Assembly: GCA_015179125.1 (NCBI GenBank)
Contig: WHVA01000433.1
Location: 1-64,000, forward strand
Direction: 5' to 3'
DNA: 64,000 nucleotides
From: Gautieria morchelliformis
Taxonomy: Eukaryota; Basidiomycota; Agaricomycetes; Gomphales; Gomphaceae
Of this stretch, positions 33,285 to 45,285 are shown piece after piece. Every line of letters starts with the position of its first letter. Positions within the stretch are counted from its first letter, which is position 1. Below the pieces are notes generated by a model. It did not search any database. It was not told the origin of the DNA and was given only the letters and a program-made list of their open reading frames with translations. The position numbers and the translations under genes were made by a program.

Positions 33285-36248
33285 GGCTGAATTTGACAAA
33301 TTTTCGGAAATGACGCTTACGTAATTACATATATGGAACGTCGTGCAGGTGATTTTTTTTTTCAGGTGGCCCGCTTTATCGTAGCTTGTTTTAATCACGC
33401 ACTCGCGGATCTGCTTGATACGGTGCGTGTGCTGTCCTGCCCTGTAAGCAGGAAACAAGCCCTGCCTCTTTATGAGCCTTTTCGTCCTCCCTTATCCCCG
33501 GCGGTGTCCTATCGCGCAGGTTGGTATGGCATGGTTGGGCATTACAGATCATTCCCCTCCGGTCATTTCAAAGCGAATTCTAGGCATATTTGATATGAAG
33601 TTACTATGAGAATCGATGAGATGTGCCGTCAACGCAGTTTCCACTTGATATTTATGCTCAGACGCCCATCCTCCGCTCCCGGATATTGAGCATATCCACT
33701 GCATTTCTGCCGCCTTCCTCGGCGAGCCCCTCGCACGTTTTGTTCATTCCGGCGATACTATTCGTAGAGGTACGTGGCTCTGAAACCGCGGCTGTGGAAA
33801 ATGAAAACTTGACACTGACTCGGAAATGCCATGAATTCCCATGTCGGCAAGCCTCTGCCTGGTCCCTGGTCCTGAGGCACACTTTTGCGGCAGGGAAGTG
33901 ACCGCGTAATGTCACATTGTTCTCCGGGAGAAAACAGACGTGTCAATTTGTAAGTCCATCTTGTCATGTGTGCTACATTAGGAGGCAGCACCTCGAGCAT
34001 GTCGTATTCCGACTCGGAGTCGTGCCATCCTGCGCTGCCTTCTCTGCGCGGTCGAGTAAGAGCCGGCGTTTTACTGCTGCACTGTGCGTGCGCGTCATCT
34101 TTAAATCAGCTGACCGTCCTTGCGCTCATTCGGGAGCTCGCCTTGGCAGGACGTCACGTCAAATGCGGACTGGTGCCCACGCTCCGTTTGAGGTATGCGT
34201 GACAGATGCTTTCGCCGATATGCGCTGGTTTTTGATGACGGCACGCGCTTGACGGACGAGATGCCGCGTCCAGAGCCTGTGCCCTACGTCTCAGGGGACA
34301 TCACTGACGGACAGGCACAGCCCAGATCTCGACCACTGAGCAGCATGCTAAACGCGCGCAGTCTCAAATAGGAACGCATACAACGAGGCTTCCAAGTTAA
34401 GCTGAGTGGTCAGCACGGTGCTTCTTTTTCTAATCGGCGTCGATCACTGTAATCGTACCTGATCTGTAGATGTATGGGACGGCTTCTGTTCTTCGGACCG
34501 CGCGGGACCGAAAATGTATATGGACATGCCGCAAGGGAGCCGAGGGCTTTTGGTGCTGAGGTGTTCCTTTCTCATGGATCGGTACTGGCTAGCCGTTGAA
34601 TATGTCATACAGACTTGCGAAGGACCGTTGCGGAGCCGGGATCCAGGGCATGCGCACGACACGGTTGGGATTCTCATGGTCGGTACTGGCTGGTAGGGTA
34701 GCCGTGCCGTTGAATATGTCATACGGGCTGCGTATTAGACTTGCGAAGCACCTCCACACCTGGCGGTTCTATACGGGGTTGCAACATGACGAGCATGACT
34801 GGATCGCCTCGAGTCTCCTGACACGCCAATTATAGCCGGGGACCCTGGTCTGGCGTTCGGGGGGGGTTAGGGGACATGCTGGTCTTCCGCCATTCCAACA
34901 CGGGCACTACAAGGCTTGGAAGCTTGTAATTGGAGATGTGTATTCGATGTGTCAAGACAGTTCCCGGCATGCTCTGATCTGGGTGGGCGACGTGCGCGAG
35001 GGGCGCGCCTGGGACTGGCTGCAGTCTCACGGCCATGCTCAGGATGGGCCACGTATGTCTCCGAGGACGAACGGGCATTAGCTCTGGGGCGACGTGGACT
35101 TGATGGCCGCCGTCAGGGGTGGCAGCCTCCTCGGTGTCGCACAGGAAGCTCGACGCTGCCCGAGACGGGAATGTCGAGGACGCTTGGCCTTCGCTTGTTG
35201 CTGATGATAACGCCGCCGAGCGTGCAAGCGCGCGCTGGACGGGCGCTGGAGGGCGGATTATTTCTGACAGAGGCTTGGCGACAGACGGATGCGGCCTACG
35301 TCATGGCCACCGCCCTGCTTCCGGGAGTGACTATTCGGGGCGCGGTCCCGTGATGGTCTGGCGTCGCACCTGGACCTGCTTGGCTCGGGACCATACGCGG
35401 GTAGCGCCTGCAAAGCTTATTTAAGGTGGTGACTGGGGTGACAACCAGGGTGCACGCTAGACTGGAATACATGATGGCAAAACCTGGGCAGTCGCGCCAA
35501 TTCAGGACGCGATCACCGACGACGGCGAGCGCATCGGGCCTCGCATCGGCTTGGCAGACCCGATGGAAGCATGCTGGCTGCCGGGCACGCGAGCGCGTAA
35601 AGGTATTCCCGGCGCGTCGGAATAAGAAGGATTTAAAGGTGGAGTTCTGTCGGCAGACGCGGCAGGGTGGCGTGGAGAAGCAGTGGTGAGAAAGCCGAGC
35701 TGATGGCTAAAAGGAGAGCGGTGCGGGCTGAGTTGCGGGTGTGAGCCACGTGCGCGGGATTTAATATAGATACATACCTAGTGCTCTTCCTCGCCCTTCT
35801 GGCAGTCTGAAACACTCATTTCCAATGGGACGCGAATGATGGTGTCGGGGTTTCCAGCGGGGCTTCGGGGTCTAGATGCGGTTGCTGTGCATACTTTAGG
35901 CGGACCCTGAAGCTTGTGCCAAGACAACAGGCACCGCATCGCGCGCGTGCCGTGCGGGGGCTGGAGGTGGCCAATTCGCCGGCTGGAGGTCCCTGGAGGT
36001 GCGGAGCTCCTCGTCGCCTTGCTCCGAGCTAGAATACCGCCACATTGTTTCAATTCGCTGCGCGCTGCGGACGCTCGCGGTGGCCGGGGCCGCGCTTGGC
36101 ATCGGCGGATCTCCGATCACGCGCCCCCGGACAGTGCTCAGGGCGACCCGGGCGTCGGGTATGGAGCTTGGCGGGCGCCTCGCAGATTGCTTGGCCTTGG
36201 CAGTACAAGTACTTAGTCCGCGCGCGTCCCCGCCTGCTCTCTACCACG
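33285..36248. other. Long non-coding upstream region of pacC
   Basis: About 3 kb without a supported gene separates RRB1 from pacC; only unrecognised short frames occur. A diverged direct repeat lies at 34570-34626 and 34671-34752 (sharing GTTGAATATGTCATAC and ACTTGCGAAG). GCCAAG/CTTGGC hexamers recur from 34142 to 36201, as listed next. The region probably carries the promoter and 5' leader of pacC and the promoter of RRB1. Confidence 0.55.
36095..36201 (-). promoter_or_regulatory. Cluster of four PacC/Rim101-type GCCAAG sites
   Basis: CTTGGC (reverse complement of GCCAAG) occurs at 36095-36100, 36167-36172, 36190-36195 and 36196-36201; the last pair is directly adjacent. They lie 48-154 bp upstream of the pacC start codon. 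Further copies occur at 34142, 35183, 35274, 35379, 35550 and 35918. GCCARG is the known binding hexamer of PacC-type zinc fingers, so autoregulation is likely but inferred. Confidence 0.6.
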
Positions 36249-39124
36249 ATGCCCTCCATCGCCCTCCCAGCCTCTGTCCCGCCCCGCACCGCCGACCCCC
36301 CCGACCCCGCCGCCGACGGCCACCGCTGCCAGTGGGAGGGCTGCGCCAGGGTCGCCCCCGACGCCGAGCTCCTCTACGCCCACCTCTGCAACGACCACAT
36401 CGGCCGCAAGAGCACCAACAACCTCTGTCTCTCCTGCAAGTGGAAGGACTGCGGCACCTCCTGCGCGAAGCGCGACCACATCACCAGCCATCTCCGCGGT
36501 CCGTGCCCTCCTCCCTCCCGTGCCCCGTGCTCACCCCCCCCCCCGCAGTCCACACGCCCCTCAAGCCCCACGTCTGCGACGTCTGCGCAAAGTCCTTCAA
36601 GCGCCCCCAGGACCTCAAGAAGCACGAGAAGATCCACACCGAGGAGCACCATGCCCAGCACAAGCACTCCAAGGCCATCACCGTCGCCCCCCGCCACCCC
36701 GCGCCCCAGCGCCCCCACGACGCCCCCGCCCTCCGCCCCCCGCCCCACACAAACCGCCAGTTCGGCATCCCCACCCCCAGCCCAGAGATCCCCCACCCAG
36801 ACATCCGTCTCCAACGCCCCGACTATTTCCTCCCACCCGACCCCGTCCCCGCCGCGTATGCCCAGCCCGCGTACCAGCCCACTGGGCCGGCATCTCCCGC
36901 CGGCTGGCCCCACGGCGTCAAGCGCGACCGCGAGTACGACCAGCAGGCTCCCGGGCCCTCCGTGGTCGACTTTCTCGCCGACATGAAGCGGAGGAAGCTC
37001 GACCCGCGCTATGACGCTGGTGAGTTGCCGGTCTTATTGCCTTCTCTATATAATCTTGGCGCCCACCCACTCATTCATTTTTCCCCAGAAATGGCCTCCC
37101 GGCTCTCCACCATTGCATTCCCTAATCAGCTCTCCCAGGCTTCCCCGCCGCCGCAGCCGCAGCAGCACGCCTTCGCTCCGACTCCGCTCATGCACACGTC
37201 CACGCATGCCCATTCGCTGTCCCAGTCTCAGGGTCCACATTCACATTCTCCGACCGCCCAGGCGCCTCAGCCGCACCACCACGCCCAGTTCAACCCGCAG
37301 CAGATCAGCGTCGACATCCGCACCCCGGAGGAGCTCGCCGTCGTCAACTCCTTCCTCGTCGCCCTGGGGCGCGACGTCGCCGCCGGACGCGACACGCGCG
37401 AGGCCAGCGTCCCGGACGTCGCCCGCGACGGGAGCGGCGGCGGCGGCGGGTACTTTGACCCGGCGAGTCTGGCGCAGCTCGGCCTCACCGACATGCCGGG
37501 CATCGCGTGGAATGGCGGCGGAGGCGGCTCCGCAGCCGCGTACGTGCAGCACCCCGGCGCAGCCGGCGGCGGCATGTTCGACCACCAGCACCACTGGAGC
37601 ATGGGCGCGGGCGCGCACAAGTTCGAGCCCCAGCTCGAGCCCGACGGCGTGTACGCCCCGTTCCCGCCCCACGCGCAGAGCGCCGGCCCGGACCCGCGCG
37701 GCTACGGCGGCGGCGGCGCGTACCCCGGGCTCAGCCCGCCGCACCACTCGTTCGCGGGCCCGCCGTCGACGCCGAGCTCGTCGAGCGCGGGCGGCTTCGG
37801 CGACCGCGACAGTCCGCTGGGCGACGGCGGCAGCGGTGGCGCGGGGAGCGTCGGCGGCTACTCCCCGAACATGGATGCGCATGCGCACGCGCACGTGCGG
37901 CAGCAGGTCCCGCCGCTGCACGGGTACCCCGCGCACGCCGCGGGCGGGCCCCCGGAGTACGACGTGGGTCAGTTTGGCGTGCGCGCGCAGCGCGGGCAGC
38001 CGCTGCAGCCGCCGCGCATCGCGCCGCTCGACTACATGGCGACGCGGTACCAGCATGTGCCCGCGTTAAAGAGTGTGCCGGGCGCAAGAGAGGAGCGCGC
38101 GCAGGGCGCGGGCGGGGAGGGCGGTGACGCGGGGAGACGGTACCCGACGCTCCCGAGCTTCAATAGCGTCGTCGCCGCGACGGCGCTGGACAAGTCGCCC
38201 GTGTCGCCGCCCCCGGACGCGGACATGGACGCGGAGGACAAGGACACGCTCTCCACGCTCCGCACGTCCGGCGACCCGGAGCTCAAGCTCCCCGAGATCT
38301 GGGCGCCCCCGTCCGGCGCGGCGGCGGGGGGCATGCGCGTGAACCCGCTGCTGCGCCCGCACCACCGCGCGCCGTCGCCCCAGACCCCGCCCCCGCGCCA
38401 CGCCCAGCCCCGCGCACAGTCCCCGCACGCACAGCCCCAGTCTTTCCTCCCCTCCCCGCCCGCGTCGTACCGCGCCTACACGCGCGGCGCGCCGTCCCTC
38501 CTCCGCACGCCGAGCCCGCCGCCGCTGCCGCGCTACCCGGCGCTCCCGCCCCTCCTGCCGAGCCTCAACGCCGCCGTGTCGCGGTCGCGGGCCGGCTCCG
38601 CGTCCGCGATGGCGGTGGACTCCATGGTGGAGCGCACGGGGAGCGCGGTGGCGGTGGAGCGCGACGGGGGCGCGGCGCGGAGAAGGGATGTGGCGGGCGC
38701 GGATGCGATGGACGTGGATGGTGGGTCCGACGAGGACGAGGACGGGAGCTGGCGGCGCGGCCGCGGCCGCGGGACGGCGAGGCGCTGCAGCAGAAGCAGA
38801 AGCACCAGCAGGAGCAGAAGCAGCAGCACCAGCATGAGCAGGAGCAGGAGCCATACGCCCGTGCCTGCCCGCGCTGCAGCGGACGCCGCGGCGGACGAGC
38901 GCCGGAAACACGCGCTGCTCGTGCGCGACCTCCTCGTGTACGTCAACGAGCAGTACCGCGCGCGCTTCGGGCCGCCCCCGGCCCCGCCCCACGTCCCCGC
39001 CCCCCTCTACGCCCATACCCATACCCATACCCATGCCCACGCCCATGGCCGCGCGCCGGGCCCCGGGCTGGTGGCCGAGGGGATGGCGATGCGGGGGCGC
39101 GACATCGAGATGGTCGGCGCGTGA
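36249..39124 (+). CDS. pacC: pH-response transcription factor PacC/Rim101 (918 aa)
   Basis: Three exons (36249-36498, 36549-37019, 37089-39124) give 918 residues in phase. Three C2H2 fingers occupy residues 27-113: CQWEGC...HLCNDH, CKWKDC...HITSHLRVH, and [21 protein letters not shown]. The last finger and the following [13 protein letters not shown] are highly characteristic of PacC. PacC activates alkaline-expressed genes after proteolysis triggered by the Pal pathway. Three YPXL motifs (YPGL about residue 452, YPTL about 592, YPAL about 723) could bind the Bro1-domain protein PalA. The C-terminus is rich in His, Pro and Ser, with an SRSRS-type run. The coding sequence is markedly GC-rich compared with its neighbours. 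Confidence 0.93.
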
Positions 39125-39908
39125 GCCAGCCAGTCAGTCAGCCAGCGCGCCGGGCCGTCCGTCCATGAATGGTGTATGTCGTGTATTCTTTCTATTTTCG
39201 TCTTCTGATCGTACGCTCTCCCTCTCTCTCGTCCTCTGATCGTACTCTCCCTCTCGTTCGTCTGTGGTCTCGTCACATCGTCTCGTCTGTTAGTCGGTCT
39301 TGCGCCGTTCGTTGTTCCACCCCTGCTCCGTGCTCCGTGCTTTTTTACTGCTCTGACATATGTTCTCGTACTTTCTCTCTCTCTCTCTCTCTCTCTCTTC
39401 TTTCTTTCTTTTTGGTACCGGTGTATCATATACTTCGCGGTCCTCTGTTTGGGGAGTAATATGACATCAAACGGTAGTCGTCGACCCAGGTGTTAGCCCC
39501 CGGTGACGGTGAGAACGTGAGCGTGGTCGTAGGGATGTAGCGAAGGGTGTAAAACGATATCTCACTCATGCTTCCAACCCCAGCTTGTATGGTTGACGTC
39601 ACGCGAGGCAGACACAGAATCCCTGGCAAAGCTTATCCACGCGCCTCAGACATGAAAACGTTGTTCAACTGTCTGGTAAGGATTGCGCCGTTGTCCAAGG
39701 ATTCCAAAATATTCTCCAGGACGGTGCCATCCTGCACGCTACTAGAGATGACATATGACGTTCCGGATCATAACTGTTCTCCTTGATCTTTCCCGTGTCT
39801 ACTACATAAACCACGTCAGGAATCGTGATGGATGTTTCTGCGTTTTTGGTGATTAGAGTAAACCATTTATATATATTAATTCTATCTCAACCACTAATAG
39901 TAGAAAGC
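39125..39908. other. pacC downstream region with CT run and dispersed repeat
   Basis: Positions 39372-39398 are a (CT)n run followed by TTTC repeats, probably in the 3' untranslated part of pacC. Positions 39565-39652 resemble 45286-45363 (shared core TTGACGTCACGCGAGGCAGA and ATCCACGCGCCTCAGA). No gene is seen. Confidence 0.55.
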
Positions 39909-42538
39909 TCAGGCGATATTGGTTGCCAAAATGATGCGACGGACTCCGCTGGGCGCCGGGTGGTTCAACGACGGCTTGCTGTTCTTGGACTGGGATAGTA
40001 GAGTGTAGGAGATGAATGGCGAGCCGGCTGGGATCGGAAAATTTGATGTTAAGGAGCGGGAACTTGTTGCGATCCAGGAGGATCCGTTGTATGGTTATGA
40101 TATCGTCCCATCCAGGAAGGAAAACAAGGACGTGACCAGAATCTGAGATGTCAAGAACGTGCGAGATCGTCTATACCATCTTTGCGGTCGGGATGAACTA
40201 GCGGCCTCGCTCTAGGATCTCTTAAGGCTATTGTCGACTCAGGTCCAAGCTCGCGTTCAACATACTTGAGCACCGATTCTTCGCGGAACACCCACGAAGC
40301 ACCTCGCGAAGGATCAGACAAAACCGGTATCGTCTCATCCAGGAAATGTTTTACGACGGGGAAGGAACGCCCAGGAACCTTGATTACGGGTGCCGGGAGC
40401 CCACGCTCATTCTTGAAATATTCCTGAAAAAGTGTAGGATCAATGGTTGCGCTCATGAGAATGATTTCCGCTCAGCCAGCAGTCGCTTTAAAACGACAAG
40501 TAACAAATCAGTATCCACGTCCCGCTCGTGAACTTCGTCTACCACAATGTGCGTCACATCATCCAAACTTCTGCCGTTGGACGCTCCACCTAAAAGCGCA
40601 TTCTGCATACGCTTGAGGAAGATACCAGTAGTGCAGAATGTGACTGAACCATACAGGTCGGGTAACTTCGCATCGAAGCGGACCTGAGATCCAATGCTGC
40701 TTCGTGGACCAAGGGATTCGCCACGCTCATTGGCGACGCGCTGAGCTACGCTAATCGCGGCAATACGTCGCGGCTGTGTGCAGACAATATTACAAAAAGC
40801 ACCTTTGCCACGATCGATGGCATCATCAAGTAAAAGCTGCGGGATCTGTGTCGTCTTTCCAGAACCCGTTGCCGCCATGCATATAGTAACGTGGTTTTTG
40901 GTAATTTGGTCGAGGATGTCGGCAGCTTGTGCAGTCACGGGAAGAGATGCACGCTGCGCACGCATAGTTTCATGTCTGGGGTCTTGAAGATATGCCTTCC
41001 GTTTAGCAGATAGCTGTTCGGATTTCGCAGAATAGAATTGGGGGGAGCGGGACCATGGTCGACTGGGCAATGGTGAGATTATCTGAATCGCTGCGTCAGA
41101 CCTTGCCTGGCCAGATTCAACGATTGGTCTGTTTTTGTAGAGAGCGCTTCCTCTAATGTCTGCGCACAGATCGCGTATCTCGCTATCCAGGCTATCACCC
41201 ATGCTAAAGTAGACACTGGGCGCCAATCCCACGTCTTTGCCTGTTTTCGCGGCCTCCACGTACTCATTCCATAATTCCTTGTCGCAGCTTTCGAGGTATT
41301 GGACCACATCAAGGTAGCAGGCGATCTGAGCTAACTTTTTGTTTGGTCCAGATCCTAAGCCAATCCGTCGTAACTTCAGATCCGATACGACCATAGAGGT
41401 AGGAGGAGGTTCAGCAGGTGAGGTCGCAGCTGGACGGTGTGACCTCTGTTTGGGGACCTGGTAATATCTCGGAGGGCATCATATTGGCATATTAACGCAC
41501 ATACCAGGTTTTGCGCGACTAGTTGCAAAACAGCTGCAAGAGCGGCAAGTTGTTCCGCTTCCTTCTTTGATGGACTGTCGCCCTCTCCCACGATATTGAG
41601 GCTCTCGTCAGCAGTAACAGAACAGCTAACGAGATAATAGAGGTTAGGTATGCTATCAAGTATCTAGGACTGACCCACCGATAGTGCGTCTTGGAATCGA
41701 TAGTGCCTTTGATGGCACTGAAGGTTGGGGACTTGCCCGTTATTTCTCGGACATAGTTGGAAAGGGGTGACTTCGGATTATCCATCCACTGAGGGTTGAA
41801 TTCCAATGATTCGTCCGGATTATAGCATGACTTGATATAGGCTAGATCGCGGAGGGAACCGTTTAGTTGACCAAGAATTGCGGAACGAGATTTGGGAGTG
41901 GGCGATGACTTTCTACCGATATCCTGTGGTCGGCTAGACGATCTAGATGGTTTAGAAGGCCGTTGACGAGGACGAGAGGCGCGCGTTTTTTTAGCGGAGG
42001 ACATCACAGCCTCGGGATAAGCTTGTATGGGATTTTCTGTGCTCCTTCTTCGCGATGGAGTCTGGGTTGCTGTGTGTAAATGTCTGCAATGCTCAGTGCA
42101 CGATATGCTACGTGAAGTAGAACCGGCTCGAGAGCTGACGCCTCGAACGTCACGGTGGGTCAATACATTATCTACATTTCGTTGAGAGTGCGACTCTGAC
42201 TTATTATTCCACACAGGATGGAGTTCCTTTGAGTGATTGGTATGGGGATGAGACGGTTTGTCATCATGGCGATGGTCGGAATCTTGTGCTTGACTGCTGC
42301 CTACAGGCAAGGAATTGGAAATGGATTGAGATGTCCCACAGGCAACGGAAGTTTGACTCGACGATGCAACTGGCTGACTGTGTACTTCTGTATTAGAGCC
42401 CGTTCGACTACGGAATCGTATGGAATCACGCACCCAAAATGAGATCACGTTGATTCCAGATGATTCTGAAAATTGCGTGAGATTGTGTGACCGTTCGGCT
42501 GACACAATTTTGGAAATCGCCAACTTCTGCGATTGCAA
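39909..42538 (-). pseudogene. Decayed DEVH-box RNA helicase with dsRNA-binding domain
   Basis: Reading leftward on the minus strand, a basic Ser/Arg-rich N-terminus (likely ATG at 42004 or further up) leads to a dsRNA-binding fold. That fold reads NPQWMDNPKSPLSNYVREIT, then VGEGDSPSKKEAEQLAALAA. The helicase core follows: ATGSGKTTQIPQ (motif I), CTQPRRIAAISVA, VVDEVHERDVDTD (motif II, DEVH) and SATIDPTLFQEYF. After a stop at 40151 the frame shifts to HVLVFLPGWDDI and HLLHSTIPVQEQ. A further shift gives RRIILATNIA, which ends at TGA 39909. The rest of the C-terminal helicase domain, HA2 and OB parts are absent. The gene resembles DHX9/DHX30/DHX36-type helicases and is very likely non-functional. 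Confidence 0.75.
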
Positions 42539-42642
42539 TTTTCATAGGTAAGTTGGAATTCTGGTTCTGACCAGAATTCCTCGTTATTTTGAAAACCGAA
42601 TCGCGTTCCGTCATTACACCAGGTCGCTCTACGCACTACGTC

Positions 42643-43030
42643 ATGGCGGTTCCCAGATCGGACAAGCCAAAAAAGGAATGTGTTGACTGGACAGCTGAAG
42701 AGGAGGCCGAGCTCGTCGCTGTACTCCTCCAAGCACGCGAGGGTGGTACTCAAGCGGAATTGGGCTGGAAGGCCACCACTTGGAGTCTCGTTGTCACGGC
42801 ATTGGCAATGAAGTTCAGTCCTGCAGTAGCCAAGACAATAGGGCCCTGTAAGACGTGCTGGCAGCGCGTAAGTACCTTTTCAATTCTATACTACTGGTTT
42901 CTAATCTACTAGTTAGCTCAAGACACACTACAAGATAGTCAAAACATTGCGTGAGCAATCCGGGTTTGGATGGAACGAGGGCAAGAAGCTTGTCACGGCG
43001 TCGAAAGAGGTGTGGGATGCGTATATCCTG
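42643..43030 (+). pseudogene. Myb/SANT-like DNA-binding domain fragment
   Basis: Exons 42643-42867 and 42917-43030 (49-nt intron) encode CVDWTAEEEAELVAVLL, KTCWQR|LKTHYKIVKTLREQ and SGFGWNEGKKLVTASKEVWD. This is the trihelix Myb/SANT-like fold found in agaricomycete proteins related to PIF/Harbinger transposons. A GT donor follows at 43031, but no convincing downstream exon was found. The gene looks 3'-truncated and probably transposon-derived. A short palindrome, GGAATTCTGGT and its complement, lies upstream near 42556-42581. Confidence 0.5.
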
Positions 43031-43914
43031 GTGAGTACATGTGCCGCATATCTATTCGGTGTTTCTGGAGCCTCTCCGACGTGCCCCGTCTCAATCGGGA
43101 ATGTACTGGCGCCCTTACTTTCTTCGAGTGGTGCAGTGGCAGCGGTGCAGAGGAAAAATTCTGTGTCACGTGACAGAATTTCAGTTTGGAAGTGTTCGGC
43201 TGCCTTCGGTGAAATTGAGCAAAATCACGCATTTTGAGTGTCACGTTCGGCGGGCTGAAACTGAGCAAACGAGATCACAATACCGCACCACCCGGATTGA
43301 CATTGCGTTTTCTAATTGTGAATTACAATTCCGCCGCCGAACGAGCTCTTACATCTTTGCGGGAGGTACCTGGAACGGTCAATGCGCGGCCTGGAACGAG
43401 TAGTGTCAAGCCAAATATGCTTTGCTCTTGGTACTTGAGCCTCGTCCAGAGGTTGTCCAGACGTCAGGGGTGAATCGGAAAGCGATCGCTTTTGGGGGAT
43501 TAGATGTTGCGCCAACCTGAAAGATGCAGAGTCGGAAGAAATAATGCAGGTGTTGATAGCTTTTCTACGACGTCACAGTTACATAAGCGATGGTCGTTCC
43601 TTGTGAAAAACAAATTGGGGGTCAACCATTATGTATTCACACGAGACGCATGCCTGCTGCGCCCAATTTGTTGCAGAGGTCGTGAACAAAAACCAGTGAG
43701 CACGAGCGAAGCTCGTGAAGACCAGTGCCTGTGCGAGCGATAAGCAATGGTGAAGTAGCACGTGGGAATTAACAGAAGTATTTACAATTCTCAGAGGATG
43801 CGGACCAGGTAGGGACAGTACAATAGAGGCATAGAGCACACTCAGTGGTCAATTAGGCTTTATAAAACAAGGCTGGAATCATACACGGAGGATAAAGTCT
43901 AGCTACAGACAAAG

Positions 43915-44879
43915 CTATGAAAATCTGTTCATGAGCCATCGAAGAAGCTTAGCACGCCAACAATGCAGCTCATCATTTGCAACCACACCAAAAGTATCAT
44001 TGTAGAAAGATATGAGCGGCAGAATGTCAGTGTTTGAGCAAGCCAGGGGGTTGATATCAGGGGGGCAGTGCCAACAGCAGCAGGGGGATTCACATCAGCA
44101 TGCGGAGGGAAAGGCCCTGCTTGGATCTGGAGAGCGAGGGCAAGGGTGGTTCCAGACCCTGCAACCTGTAAAAAACATGAATTAAAGAATAGATAGTGAC
44201 ATGATGCTCAAAGACTCACCTTTTTACAGGAGGGGTAGGTTTGCTCTTTTCCCATACCCCATTGGTAGTGATTCGTCTCCACTATCCTCAAATTCTCAAT
44301 GAGAGTTTCAATGCTGGCGAGACGAAGGTGAAAGCGGTCAAGACATTGGTCAATGGTTCGAAATCGTTCGTCGACCGCGTCAAATCGGCCATTGAGGCGG
44401 ACCGCCTCAATGGCCGATTTGACGCGGTGCTCCATGGCTTCGAAGTTGCCAGTGTTGGCGTTAACCGTAAGACAAAGCTGGTTGAGAAGAGTGATTATCG
44501 CAGCGTTGCCAGCGTCATGAAATTGAAGCGTAGAGTCTGTGGGATGAGTTGTTAGAAAAAATAAATGTAGTGACAGTATCACCCACGAGTGTTGCGAATA
44601 ATCGCCGCGCGGTTTTTTGCTGTTTCAACAACAGCAGTGGGAACTGCATCTGTGTGATGAGATCAAAACACGCCATGATATTTAACAAATTGACTCACCA
44701 TCCATGTCGACGAGTAACTTCATGGCATGTTCCACAGATTGAGCATCACTGATGTCAACCACATCTCCGAGATCAATCCTTGTGTTGAGTTTGAGCACTT
44801 GCACAAGATCAGGCCGGAAGGTCGGATGGACGTCAGCAACACTGGGGATGGCAAAGGGGTAGTGCGCACGAAAGGCCAT
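43915..44879 (-). pseudogene. Hypothetical agaricomycete-type protein with suspected frame breaks
   Basis: Exon 1 (44879-44699) encodes MAFRAHYPFAIPSVADVHP and ends HAMKLLVDMD. Further blocks read VVETAKNRAAIIRNT (44645-44587), HDAGNAAIITLLNQLCLTVN and DQCLDRFHLRLASIETLIEN (44536-44220). After a 3' intron come AGPFPPHADVNPPAA and DILPLISFYNDTFGVVANDE, ending at TAG 43915. The blocks resemble a widespread agaricomycete family of unknown function, as far as I recall it. Between blocks the frame changes twice, near 44641 and near 44043, both at runs of five or six C. That means either decay or sequencing slips. A perfect palindrome sits inside exon 3. Confidence 0.5.
44374..44428. repeat. Perfect 55-nt palindrome inside a coding exon
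   Basis: Arms of 27 bp (starting ACCGCGTCAAATCGGCC) flank a single central base at 44401. The palindrome is placed so that both strands encode almost the same peptide, RVKSAIEA-x-RLNGRFDAV. The nucleic acid can fold into a very stable hairpin. Confidence 0.9.
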
Positions 44880-45285
44880 AGTAAACAGGTTCTACTATAA
44901 TGTACAACGTAATGGGAGGGGGGAAAGGAAGTGAGGAGATACCGTCTCGCGACTATGTTTGAGGAGGGGGCTTAGTCAGCTCCCCCAACGCACGGGCCTT
45001 CGTTTGTAATCTGATCACATGATAAGTGCGTTGAAACTCCGCGGATCGACCAACGCCGTCCTAAACCCTTCGATTAGATTTTGACAGCTGTCGTGTGTAA
45101 CTCATCTTAGAACTTTGGATTTAGGTTTTTAGGACTACGGATAGGCATCCACTTCCGTATTTATCATGTCGTGTTCCTCAGATGTTACCAAAAAGACAAC
45201 AAAAAAGTTATGGCAACTGTTTGGGGAGTGACTGAGGAGATCCTAGTGGGATGTATATATATAGCAGCGGCTGAGGCGCAATTGA

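Noticed and set aside
36213-39046. Large open frames antisense and in other frames to pacC (up to 326 codons)
   Set aside because: The exon is very GC-rich, so stops are rare in all frames; only the PacC frame carries recognisable domains.
42470-43260. Terminal inverted repeats around the Myb/SANT fragment
   Set aside because: Short look-alikes (GTTCGGCTG, AATTTTG) exist on both sides, but they do not align over a useful length and no target duplication was found.
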